Program-made: the position numbers and the translations under genes
The notes under the pieces: generated by a model
Databases searched by the model: none
Seen by the model: the letters and a program-made list of their open reading frames with translations, nothing else
What the model was told of the DNA's origin: nothing
Part shown: one piece after another, positions 14,964-23,178 of the stretch
Position numbering within the stretch: position 1 is the stretch's first letter
Layout: each line of letters starts with the position of its first letter
IMG/VR virus record: IMGVR_UViG_3300047491_001570
Coordinates: 1-32,160 of that record
Reading direction: 5' to 3' (one strand)
Length of the DNA stretch: 32,160 nt
DNA from: a virus

Positions 14964-16106
14964 ATGTTAACGCGAAAAAGGCAACTGGCCGCGAAGATCG
15001 AGGCTGTTGAGGGGGCGGCGGAAACCCTCGCGGCAACAGATGCGCGGCTTTTGGTATATGACCCCAAGGTCAGTTTTGATGTGGCGATGTTTGATCGTAA
15101 TCCCGCGAGGACGTCGTTTTCCAATATTGCCAAGACCACAGGGCAAAGGACAGCCACGATCGGATACAAGCTGGAGCTAAAGGGATCCGGTGTGGCCGCG
15201 ACTGTGCCGGAATGGGGCAAGCTTCTTCAGGCATGCGGGTTTGGTGTTAATGCGCTTAAGTCGATGAATATTGGCGCGGTTACAAACGGACCCTTTCAGC
15301 ATGGTGAGACTATCACCGGTGGCACATCCGCGGCCAAGGGGCGTGTCGTGATAACGACCGCCAACGGTGCCACGGCGATCATGTTTGTGTCGGTTTCCGG
15401 GACGTTTGTTAGCGGGGAGGTTATTACTGGAGGCACATCGACTGCAACGGCTACGACATCGTCGGTTCCGGCGACAATCGGCAATGAGTTTAAGCCTGTC
15501 TCGGACTCGATCCTTTGCTTGACGCAGGGCAGTTATGAGGACGGGATCCGAAAACTCATCAGGGGATCGCGCGGGAATGTAAAGTTTTCATTTAAGGCGG
15601 GCGAGCCGGTCATGATGGATTTTGACTTTCAGGGGGTCGAGGCCGGAGTTTCAGATACGGCGTTTCTTGCAAATGTCACCTATGAGAACACAAAACCGCC
15701 GGTCTTTTTGAGTGCCCTTTTCTCGATTGACGCTTATTCGGCCAAGATCGGTGAAATGTCCGTCGATATGGGCAACAACTTGGCCCAGAGGGATGACGTT
15801 AATGATACGCGCGGAGTGGCTTCCTTTGCGCTTACCGGACGCAATGTCACGGGATCGATCAATCCTGAAATGATCCCGGTTGCGGCTCACGACATGTTCG
15901 GCAAATGGTTTTCTGGTGGAGAAATGTCAGTTGATTGTTCCATTGGGTCAGTTGCCGGGAACAAGTTCAGGGTTTACATCCCCAGGGCGCAGTATACCAA
16001 GATCGAAGATGAGGATCGTGACGGTTTGCAGATTGCGAAGGCGTCGTTTTCTCTTAACGGATCCGTGACGCCCGGGGACGATGAGATCACTATTTTGGCA
16101 CTTTAA
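14964..16106 (+). CDS. major tail tube protein
   Basis: A 380-residue protein in the position of lambda V. The core reads as a tail-tube beta-sandwich protein (GYKLELKGSGVAATVPEWGKLLQACGF at about 75-101 and RGSRGNVKFSFKAGEPVMMDFDFQG at about 199-223). An extra segment at about 108-170 contains two imperfect copies of a beta-repeat (HGETITGGTSAAKG and SGEVITGGTSTATA), which probably forms a surface module on the tube. ATG 14964 follows AGAGGAGG. Confidence 0.82.
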   Translation: MLTRKRQLAAKIEAVEGAAETLAATDARLLVYDPKVSFDVAMFDRNPARTSFSNIAKTTGQRTATIGYKLELKGSGVAATVPEWGKLLQACGFGVNALKSMNIGAVTNGPFQHGETITGGTSAAKGRVVITTANGATAIMFVSVSGTFVSGEVITGGTSTATATTSSVPATIGNEFKPVSDSILCLTQGSYEDGIRKLIRGSRGNVKFSFKAGEPVMMDFDFQGVEAGVSDTAFLANVTYENTKPPVFLSALFSIDAYSAKIGEMSVDMGNNLAQRDDVNDTRGVASFALTGRNVTGSINPEMIPVAAHDMFGKWFSGGEMSVDCSIGSVAGNKFRVYIPRAQYTKIEDEDRDGLQIAKASFSLNGSVTPGDDEITILAL

Positions 16107-16121
16107 TGCGAGGAGGCAGAC

Positions 16122-16547
16122 ATGCTGACAGGGATCAACATTTTTGAGAGCAAGCCGTATGTTTCAAAGCTGGATAAGGATTCCGGGGATCCAACGGTGT
16201 TTCAGATCGGGCTTTTGGATTCAAACCTTCGGGCGTTTATTGAGGATCAGACCACATCTTTCGAGTTCAGTTCCAAGAATCCAAAAGATGCGGCCAAGGC
16301 GAATATCAATGCATCCAAGCGCAATTTGATGGTGGTGCGGTTTGGGGTCAGGGGATTGGAGAACTTCATTGATCCACGGGACAAGAAGCCGGTCAAGTTT
16401 GATACGGTTTCAATGCCGGTTAATGGCAGGAACTACAAGGCATTGACCGATGAGATCACGTCTATGTTTCCCAAAGCGCTCATTGATGAGCTGGCCGAAG
16501 TGATCTTGGCAGAGAACACCTTGAGTGAGGAAGAAGCAAAAAACTGA
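16122..16547 (+). CDS. tail assembly chaperone, G-like
   Basis: A 141-residue protein between the tail tube and tape measure genes, the place of lambda G. G-type chaperones coat the tape measure during tail assembly. ATG 16122 follows CGAGGAGG. It ends GAA GAA GCA AAA AAC TGA, which holds a canonical -1 frameshift heptamer directly before the stop, so a fraction of ribosomes would continue into the T-like frame. Confidence 0.8.
   Translation: MLTGINIFESKPYVSKLDKDSGDPTVFQIGLLDSNLRAFIEDQTTSFEFSSKNPKDAAKANINASKRNLMVVRFGVRGLENFIDPRDKKPVKFDTVSMPVNGRNYKALTDEITSMFPKALIDELAEVILAENTLSEEEAKN
16538..16544 (+). promoter_or_regulatory. -1 programmed frameshift site A AAA AAC
   Basis: In zero frame the codons are GCA AAA AAC TGA. 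The heptamer A-AAA-AAC allows both tRNAs to re-pair on AAA AAA after slipping back one base, and reading resumes at CTG 16544 in a frame that stays open to 16876. Position and logic match the lambda G/GT frameshift, although lambda uses G GGA AAG. Confidence 0.85.
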
Positions 16548-16876
16548 CACTGGCGGTCTGGTTGCATAAGTTTGAGCTGGACTGCCGGATATGTTCAGAG
16601 ACGCAGAAAGTAGAGCGTGGATGTGAGGAAGATTCGCCCATTCCCGGTATTTGGAAACTTGATAATTGGGAGTTTAGACGATGTCCAAGAAGTCTTGTCG
16701 AAAAAAGAAGCGTTGAGTTCTTAAGCGCTTATTTCTTTTTCGGTAAGGGGTATCTTCCCAACGCTGGCGGATGGCTGGATCAGCCCGTGAAATTTGTTCA
16801 GGCGCTCGTTCTGATTGAACGGGAGGTCGTCCGGGTAAGAGAGGAAAAGGAAAATGCCCACGAACCGGGAACTTGA
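16544..16876 (+). CDS. T-like frame, made as G-T fusion by -1 frameshift
   Basis: A 110-residue reading frame reached by frameshifting from the G-like gene, giving a fusion of about 251 residues. It begins LTLAVWLHKFELDC and has no good start of its own; the first in-frame start is a TTG at 16562 without a clear ribosome binding site. It contains several cysteines (CRICS, ERGCEED, RRCPRS) in its first half, which might bind a metal. In lambda the GT fusion recruits tape measure to tail subunits. Its end overlaps the tape measure start. Confidence 0.8.
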   Translation: MTLAVWLHKFELDCRICSETQKVERGCEEDSPIPGIWKLDNWEFRRCPRSLVEKRSVEFLSAYFFFGKGYLPNAGGWLDQPVKFVQALVLIEREVVRVREEKENAHEPGT

Positions 16877-18404
16877 AATCATCATGAAATTGCGCGACGA
16901 GGTCACGAAGCGTCTTGTCGGCATTCAGGGGAACTTCTATAAATTTGCCAATACCTGCCGCCAGCTGGGCCAGAACATGCGTCATGTCGGCCAAGAGATT
17001 TCGCAGGTGGGCAATAACTTCATGATCATGGGCGCGGCGATCACCGGGCCCTTGGCTCTTGCCTTCAAATCCGCAGAGAAGTATTCCATCTCCGTTCATA
17101 ACGAATTGAAGCGTCTTGAAGATGCATCTTTGGGGCTTCAGGTCAGTTTCGCGCAGGCGTTGGTGCCGGTTGTTCATCAGCTGGCCAATATCTTTGGCAA
17201 TCTTCTTAATCTTTGGAATCGGCTGTCACCAGCAACGCAGAGCATGGTTGTTCAGGGCGCGGCTATGGCAGGGATTTTCATGACTTTAGGCGGTGCCGCA
17301 CTGGCTTTGGTGGGGAGGCTTACACGGTTGGCGGGAACCATTATTGATTTGGTGGGCAAGTTTGCTTTGTTTGCACTGGCTAATCCTTGGCTGGTCGGGA
17401 TCTCGGTTGTTGTGGCGGGACTTATCGTGGTGTTTCTCAAATTCAGGGATGTAGCCGTGCCGGTCTTGAATGCCGTTGAGATCGGGGCGCAGATGGTTTA
17501 CATAGGGTTTGTAAAACTGATCAAATACCTTCTTATCGGTTTTGACAAGGTGACGCTGGGGCTTCAGAAGTTTTACGAGCTTTTGGGCAAATTGCCCGGG
17601 CAGTGGGGTGAGCCGTACCGGCAGGCGGCCGCCGGATTAACAAAGTTTCGCGGGGAGCTTCAGCAGTTGATTCAGGCCTCCGATGTGGAAATGACCCGGA
17701 TGGGCGACAAGATTTCATCAACGCTGGCAACAGGTGAGGGAAGTCTCGCGCAAGGGTACGACAAGGCAAGGGATTCGATCAGGGGGTTTATTGATTCTCT
17801 AAAAGGGTTAGGCAATGAGGTTGATGTCCAACAAGTTGCTCAGCAGTTTGATGCTCTTCAGTCAGTGGCGCAGAACGCGGCGCAGGCCATGGGGCAGTCG
17901 CTTAAGCATTTCTTTAGTGATGTTTTTCATGGAGAGGTAGACAGCGCAAAGGATTACTTCCGTGAGTTCGGAGACATGATGCTGGAGATTTTGGCAGAGG
18001 TGTTCGCCAAGATGATCTTGATTAAAACTGTTGGCGCCATGTTCCCCGGAATGATTCCGTTCTTTCATCAAGGCGGGATGGTCTATCACTCGGGAGGTGT
18101 TGTTCGTCCGGTATACGCGCACGGCGGGCTTGCCCCGGATGAAATTCCCATTATTGCCCAGTCAGGCGAAGGCGTCGTGTCGCGCAAGGGCATGGCGTCG
18201 CTCGGAATAAACAATCTCAAGAAACTTAATCGCGGGGAAGGGATCGGCGAATCATCGCAGATGTTCAATGTCTATATCAATGCCAACGATGCGAAATCGT
18301 TTCGGGACATGCTGGTTCAGCACCCGGATGTTTTTGAGAACGCGATCATTGATGCGATCAACAAGAACAAGCCGATTCGTAACGCCATAAGGAGCCGGTT
18401 ATGA
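16854..18404 (+). CDS. tail tape measure protein
   Basis: A 516-residue tape measure protein. Such proteins set tail length and are thought to form part of the DNA channel across the host membrane. It has an N-terminal helical region (LEIIMKLRDEVTKRLVGIQGNF), hydrophobic segments at about 55-72, 140-165 and 172-200, a helical central region, and a Gly/His-rich C-terminus (FHQGGMVYHSGGVV) typical of these proteins. It is short for the family; at about 1.5 angstrom per residue it would imply a tail near 80 nm. The start at 16854 lies inside the T-like frame. Confidence 0.88.
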   Translation: MPTNRELEIIMKLRDEVTKRLVGIQGNFYKFANTCRQLGQNMRHVGQEISQVGNNFMIMGAAITGPLALAFKSAEKYSISVHNELKRLEDASLGLQVSFAQALVPVVHQLANIFGNLLNLWNRLSPATQSMVVQGAAMAGIFMTLGGAALALVGRLTRLAGTIIDLVGKFALFALANPWLVGISVVVAGLIVVFLKFRDVAVPVLNAVEIGAQMVYIGFVKLIKYLLIGFDKVTLGLQKFYELLGKLPGQWGEPYRQAAAGLTKFRGELQQLIQASDVEMTRMGDKISSTLATGEGSLAQGYDKARDSIRGFIDSLKGLGNEVDVQQVAQQFDALQSVAQNAAQAMGQSLKHFFSDVFHGEVDSAKDYFREFGDMMLEILAEVFAKMILIKTVGAMFPGMIPFFHQGGMVYHSGGVVRPVYAHGGLAPDEIPIIAQSGEGVVSRKGMASLGINNLKKLNRGEGIGESSQMFNVYINANDAKSFRDMLVQHPDVFENAIIDAINKNKPIRNAIRSRL

Positions 18405-18982
18405 GTACGGCAGTCTTGACGTTCACGCCGGAGTTCGGGTTGCAGGAGGACATCGAGTTCTCGACGCTGGTCTTTCAGGCAGATAGCGGCAGGGAAAAGC
18501 GCAGGGCCAAGTGGTCGAGGCCTGTTCGTATGGTCAGCTGTTCGCTGAACAATCAGAGCGAAGCGGGTGTGGCGCTTGTTTGGGACTTCTTTAAAGCCAG
18601 ACAGGGGAAATATGATCCGTTCTGGGTGAAGTTTCCAACCAGTTACAAGGTGACAGGTGAGGCGGTTGGCATCGGCAACGGTGTTCAGACAGTATTCCCG
18701 CTGGATTATTTCCCGATCGATATTGCGAGCTTCAAGGGCTATGTGAACGGTGTTTTGGTCGTGGGCGGTTACACGCTTCAGAACGACTTAACGAATGAGA
18801 CAGCAAAAATCGTTTGTTCTGTACCGCCAGTGGCCGGGGCCGTCGTTACGGCTGATTATGAATATTACATTCAGGTGCGGTTTGACGACGACAAGCTGTC
18901 CAAGGAGTTGGTGCAGTTCAAGCTTTACAACACAGGGCTCAAGCTCAAAGAGGTCTTGTGGAATATCTACACCGCGCCGTAA
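18401..18982 (+). CDS. distal tail protein (DUF2460-like)
   Basis: A 193-residue protein matching the DUF2460/TIGR02217 type known as the distal tail protein of Rhodobacter-like gene transfer agents. The N-terminal FGLQEDIEFSTLVFQADSGREKRRAKWSRP and central WDFFKARQGKYDPFWVKFP fit, and the segment from about 85 (GNGVQTVFPLDYFP) adds a beta module. It replaces lambda M. ATG 18401 overlaps the tape measure stop as ATGA. Confidence 0.75.
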   Translation: MSTAVLTFTPEFGLQEDIEFSTLVFQADSGREKRRAKWSRPVRMVSCSLNNQSEAGVALVWDFFKARQGKYDPFWVKFPTSYKVTGEAVGIGNGVQTVFPLDYFPIDIASFKGYVNGVLVVGGYTLQNDLTNETAKIVCSVPPVAGAVVTADYEYYIQVRFDDDKLSKELVQFKLYNTGLKLKEVLWNIYTAP

Positions 18983-18991
18983 GAGGAATTG

Positions 18992-19870
18992 ATGCAGGAT
19001 TTAAATACTCAATACAAAGATGAAGCAGTCAAGGACGCCAACCGGCCGGTTGAGCTTTATGACATTTATCTTGGGTCGCAGAATTCGTGCGATTCCCAGA
19101 CGTTTTATTTCTGTACGGATAACAAGCGGATCTATTTTTGGAATCTGGATGGCGTCTTGCAGTATTACCAGCCGATCAAGGTCAGGCGGTCGGCGATCCC
19201 GGCCAGCAATCAGCTTGAAATTGAGGCGGTGTCCGGTGAATTTGATAACGTCGACAGACTTTGGAGCAATTGGGTCAATACCACTGATCTTCGGGGCAAG
19301 AGAGTTGTGGTCAGGAAGGTATTCCTTGATCTTTTAAACGACCAGACGCATGCCAAGGTCATGTTTGACGGGATCATCAATGCGGTGTCTGAGCTGACAG
19401 AGTTGAGCGTGAAGCTGGAATGTAAATCGAAACTGAAATCGCTCTCGCTGGAAACAGGACGACTTCAGCAACTTTATTGCAATTACATTTTCGGTGATGA
19501 GTTTTGCCAGCTTGATGTGTCAACAACGCGATTGAATGGCCAGACGGTTGATGCCGGGTCAACGACCGGAGAGGTTATCGATGTCGCACGAAGCGAGGCG
19601 GATGATTGGTGGAATGACGGGATTATTCAGTTTATGTCTGGTGTCAATCAGGGCTTAAAGCGCAAGGTGGTGGATTTTATCAGCGCACAGCACAAGTTGA
19701 TGTTGGATTACGCGCTTCCGCAGGCTCCCGCGGTGGGCGATCTGTACACGATCGAGCGCGGGTGTGACAAGTCCTTTTATGTGTGCAAGAACAGGTTCGG
19801 CAATCAGGCCAACTTCGGTGGGTTCAAGAATATCCCGCAGTTGATCAATCCGATGAAGGTTGAGGCATGA
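18992..19870 (+). CDS. tail hub protein (DUF2163-like), predicted Fe-S protein
   Basis: A 292-residue DUF2163/TIGR02218-type hub protein, equivalent to lambda L and the first hub protein of gene transfer agents. Four cysteines in the C-terminal half (about 163, 172, 258 and 265, in LYCNYIFGDEFCQLD and ERGCDKSFYVCKNRFGNQANFGGF) match the arrangement that binds an iron-sulfur cluster in those relatives. The final GNQANFGGFKNIP is a family signature. I start at ATG 18992, after AAGAGGA, instead of the TTG three bases upstream. Confidence 0.82.
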   Translation: MQDLNTQYKDEAVKDANRPVELYDIYLGSQNSCDSQTFYFCTDNKRIYFWNLDGVLQYYQPIKVRRSAIPASNQLEIEAVSGEFDNVDRLWSNWVNTTDLRGKRVVVRKVFLDLLNDQTHAKVMFDGIINAVSELTELSVKLECKSKLKSLSLETGRLQQLYCNYIFGDEFCQLDVSTTRLNGQTVDAGSTTGEVIDVARSEADDWWNDGIIQFMSGVNQGLKRKVVDFISAQHKLMLDYALPQAPAVGDLYTIERGCDKSFYVCKNRFGNQANFGGFKNIPQLINPMKVEA

Positions 19871-22800
19871 AGAAACTCGACACGGAACTTCTCAACAAGC
19901 TGGTCGGCATCAAATGGGTTCAGGATGGCAGAACGCATGAAGGGGCTGACTGTGTTGGTCTTATGGAGCTGTATTTTAAGGCCAAGGGGGTTGAGGTGTC
20001 GGCGCCCCGGATCAATGATCTGACGCCCGAGGGGCAGGAAGCGTTCATTCGCGGGATCACAGAAGCGAATATGATCGTTGGTCTGTCTGACCTTGAGCCG
20101 GAGGATGTTCTTGTCTTTAAGATCGAGGAGGAGCTTCATGTCGGGCTTTATTTGGGTTATGGGCGAATGCTTCATGCCAAGAAAGACGGCAAGTCGCGCA
20201 TCTCCCGTCTGACCGTCTCATGGGAGAAATACTTCCTGTTTGCCATCAGAGAGAAGGACGGGAAGATGCAGATCCCGCCAGCCGGGCCACCGGCTGTGGT
20301 CGCGGTGGCATTGGTCATTGCAGACTACGCGGCCGCGTCGTTCATTGCGGGCGGACTTATCGCGCTATCGCTTACGACCATCGGATGTTTGATTGGTACA
20401 GCCATGATCGGGTATTCGATCGGGCTTGCTATTCAGGCGCGGCAGTCTTCAAAAAGCGGAGGTGGGTCATCATCGCCCCGGTATCAGTTTGGCGAGCTTC
20501 AGACCACATCAAGCAATCAGTACCCGGTGCCGGTCTTATATGGGCAGGCGAGGCTGGCCGGGAATATCGTCTTTCAGAATCCGGTCATGGGCGGTGAGCA
20601 GATCGACATGCTCATTGTTCTTTGCGAAGGGGAGATCGATAGCATCACCGATGTGCGGCTTAATGGTGAGGCGATCGGGAATTTCCCCGGGTGTTCGTAT
20701 CACGCGTTTACCGGCACATCGACGCAGAACGTGGAGGCGGTGACCGGTCTTGATCTGGATGGTGTTCAGTATCGCAATACCGCGGTGCTTCATGTGCATC
20801 TGGAGACATCGGATAAGCTGAAAGGCGGCAGGCCGAATATTACTTGTGTTTGCAGAGGGAAGAAAGTTCAGACATGGAACGGAACGTCATGGTCACCGGT
20901 ACGTTCCTTCTCGGATAATCCGGCGGCATGTATCAGGGATTATTTGCTTTTGAAACCGCAGGTAGGCGGGTGCGGATATCTACCGGCAGACATTGACGAT
21001 ATGTCGTTCGGCGAGGTTTACGATTATTGCGGGCAGTTTATTTCGGACGGTCAGGCAGGGACAGAGGCAAGGTATGCGGTTTCCTATGTGATCGATCAGA
21101 AACGCGCGGCATCGGATAACCTCACGGAGATATTGGTTGGGTTCGCCGGGGCATTGATCCGGAGCGGATCCAAGCTGAAGCTCTTGGCGGCCAAGACGCA
21201 GGGGGTTGTCGCATCGTTTGATGAGGATGATATCACGGAGTTGCGGGTTGTTCAGAAAGGGCTGGATCAAAAGATCAATCGGTTTGGCATTGAGTATTTT
21301 GACCCCACGCAGGATGACGCACGGATTCTGGCGTGGGGATCGGAAGACAAGGTGGATCAGGATGAGCGCGGGCTTGTTGAGCAGACGCTGACGATTCCTT
21401 CGATCAATCGAAAGACGCAGGCATCGCGCTTAAGCAATCAGTATTTCTACGAGCTGAAGCTTTGTCCGTTGTCGATCGAGTTTACGACCTCATTGAACGC
21501 GATCGGGCAGGAGATCGGGGACGTTATTGCGATCACGCATTCTTTGATGGGGTGGACAAACAAGCAGTTTGTTATCCAGCGCATTGAGGAGGATGAGCGT
21601 GACGTCTACAAGATCACGGCACAGGAATATAACCCGACAATCTACAATGACCGCTTTGGCGCAACGATCCAGTCGTTCGATTACGGCACCCCGCCAAACC
21701 CGCTGGCGCCGGTTTCTGACGTTTCAAATATTGAAGTGTCGGAAAGTCTTTATTATCTGCACCGCGACGGGACAGTCGGGTCAGATATTCTTGTTAGCTT
21801 TGACCCGCCCACGGATGATTCCAGAATATTTTTAAGCCATTATCAGATTGAACTTAAGAAGGGCGCAGAGGATTACAAGGTCGTTGGCACGACCACCGAC
21901 ACGTTCTTCACGATCTTTGGCGTTGAGGATGAGGAAACCTACAAGGTCAAGGTGCGCACGGTTTCCATTAACGGGATTATTTCCGATGGTGCTATTTCAT
22001 CGGATTTGACGGTTCTTGGCAAGCTCATGCCGCCATCCAGTGTTACAGGTTTTGATGTGGTGCAGGAGGGGAATTTCTTGCGCTTCAGCTGGGATGCGAT
22101 TACGGACGCGGATCTTGCCCGGTATGTTATCAGGAAGGGTTCGGAGTGGAATATGGGGCAGGTGATCGCGGAGAGGACAGACACGACCGAGTTCATGTAT
22201 CCGGTGGGAGAGGTCGGCAATGTCACGTTCATGATCAAGGCGGTGGATACGTCCGGTAATGAAAGCCCGTCGCCTGCCATGGAGCAGATTGTTATCACTC
22301 CACCGCCAGAGATGAACTTCATCAATGATTTTGACCTTTGGAGTCAGGATCTTCGTTATCGGTTGAGCAATATGGATCTGGTGTATACGAACGATCATGA
22401 CATGGGTTATGTTCGGCCCGCGTTGTGTTTAAAGACGAATGTGTCGTGGGAGGACAGGGAGGCCGAGGGCTTAACGTGGGAGGCGCAGGAGGCCGCAGGC
22501 GGGCTTGCCCTGAACGGTGCGACCAAAGTATCCGGCTTTTTCGAGATGATCGATGCGATTGATCTTCTGACTGTTTTTGAATTTAAGATCGTTATTGATG
22601 CTGATTTCAGGAATGTCGCGGGCGGATCTTTGGAAGTGCAGGTCAGTTATTCATCAGACGGAGTTTCTTTCACGCCATTTACAACGATCGACGCGTTTTC
22701 AACATACACCGGGCGGTATATCAAGTTCAAGTTTGTCTTAACAACAACGGATACGGCGCATCATGTGTATTTTTACAGTTGTCGTCTTTATATCAATGCT

Positions 22801-23037
22801 CCGGTGACGAGATTGTCGTGGTTCCGCGATGTAGCCATTCCGGTTCTGGGCAAGACAATTCTTTTCGGGACAGGGTTTAATTACCCGCCGCGCGTTACGG
22901 TCACGATCGTCAACGGCATCGTCGGGATGCCGATCGTTTCCAATAAAACAACGACACAGTGCGATATCAAGGTTTATGACCGCAACGGCGCGGCCATCGG
23001 CACTGCTGAGGTGGATGTCGACGTGAAAGGATATTGA
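19867..23037 (+). CDS. fused NlpC/P60 peptidase and tail tip attachment protein (K-I-J-like)
   Basis: A 1056-residue tail tip protein combining functions usually spread over several genes. Residues about 1-130 are an NlpC/P60 cysteine peptidase (EGADCVGL with Cys29, ELHVGLYLG with His91), likely cutting cell-wall peptides during infection. Residues about 135-190 are strongly hydrophobic and Gly/Ala rich, recalling lambda I. Residues about 200-610 resemble the tip/hub (Phage-tail_3, lambda J and GTA hub type), with SSNQYPVPVLYGQARLAGNI and QYFYELKLCPLSIEF. Fibronectin III-like modules follow (about 610-820), then a C-terminal beta region (about 860-1056) that may contact the host receptor. No internal stop or obvious start separates the parts. 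Confidence 0.85.
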   Translation: MKKLDTELLNKLVGIKWVQDGRTHEGADCVGLMELYFKAKGVEVSAPRINDLTPEGQEAFIRGITEANMIVGLSDLEPEDVLVFKIEEELHVGLYLGYGRMLHAKKDGKSRISRLTVSWEKYFLFAIREKDGKMQIPPAGPPAVVAVALVIADYAAASFIAGGLIALSLTTIGCLIGTAMIGYSIGLAIQARQSSKSGGGSSSPRYQFGELQTTSSNQYPVPVLYGQARLAGNIVFQNPVMGGEQIDMLIVLCEGEIDSITDVRLNGEAIGNFPGCSYHAFTGTSTQNVEAVTGLDLDGVQYRNTAVLHVHLETSDKLKGGRPNITCVCRGKKVQTWNGTSWSPVRSFSDNPAACIRDYLLLKPQVGGCGYLPADIDDMSFGEVYDYCGQFISDGQAGTEARYAVSYVIDQKRAASDNLTEILVGFAGALIRSGSKLKLLAAKTQGVVASFDEDDITELRVVQKGLDQKINRFGIEYFDPTQDDARILAWGSEDKVDQDERGLVEQTLTIPSINRKTQASRLSNQYFYELKLCPLSIEFTTSLNAIGQEIGDVIAITHSLMGWTNKQFVIQRIEEDERDVYKITAQEYNPTIYNDRFGATIQSFDYGTPPNPLAPVSDVSNIEVSESLYYLHRDGTVGSDILVSFDPPTDDSRIFLSHYQIELKKGAEDYKVVGTTTDTFFTIFGVEDEETYKVKVRTVSINGIISDGAISSDLTVLGKLMPPSSVTGFDVVQEGNFLRFSWDAITDADLARYVIRKGSEWNMGQVIAERTDTTEFMYPVGEVGNVTFMIKAVDTSGNESPSPAMEQIVITPPPEMNFINDFDLWSQDLRYRLSNMDLVYTNDHDMGYVRPALCLKTNVSWEDREAEGLTWEAQEAAGGLALNGATKVSGFFEMIDAIDLLTVFEFKIVIDADFRNVAGGSLEVQVSYSSDGVSFTPFTTIDAFSTYTGRYIKFKFVLTTTDTAHHVYFYSCRLYINAPVTRLSWFRDVAIPVLGKTILFGTGFNYPPRVTVTIVNGIVGMPIVSNKTTTQCDIKVYDRNGAAIGTAEVDVDVKGY

Positions 23038-23038
23038 T

Positions 23039-23176
23039 ATGAAGGGATATTGCTCAACTTGCAAAGTGATCGTGGAGATATCGGAACTTAAGGAAATACG
23101 GCTTAAGAACGGGACACAGGCGTATACCGGTAAGTGCCCGGATTGCGGCACCGAGATCATAAAAAAGAAAGGCTGA
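23039..23176 (+). CDS. DUF5679-like zinc-ribbon protein
   Basis: A 45-residue protein starting MKGYCSTCKV and containing NGTQAYTGKCPDCGTEI. Two CxxC pairs form a zinc ribbon; the pattern matches small DUF5679-type proteins of unknown function seen in many bacteria. It starts two bases after the tip-protein stop, and its own stop is two bases before the next ATG, so it is in the late operon. A virion structural or nucleic-acid-binding role is possible; nothing here decides. Confidence 0.75.
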   Translation: MKGYCSTCKVIVEISELKEIRLKNGTQAYTGKCPDCGTEIIKKKG

Positions 23177-23178
23177 TC

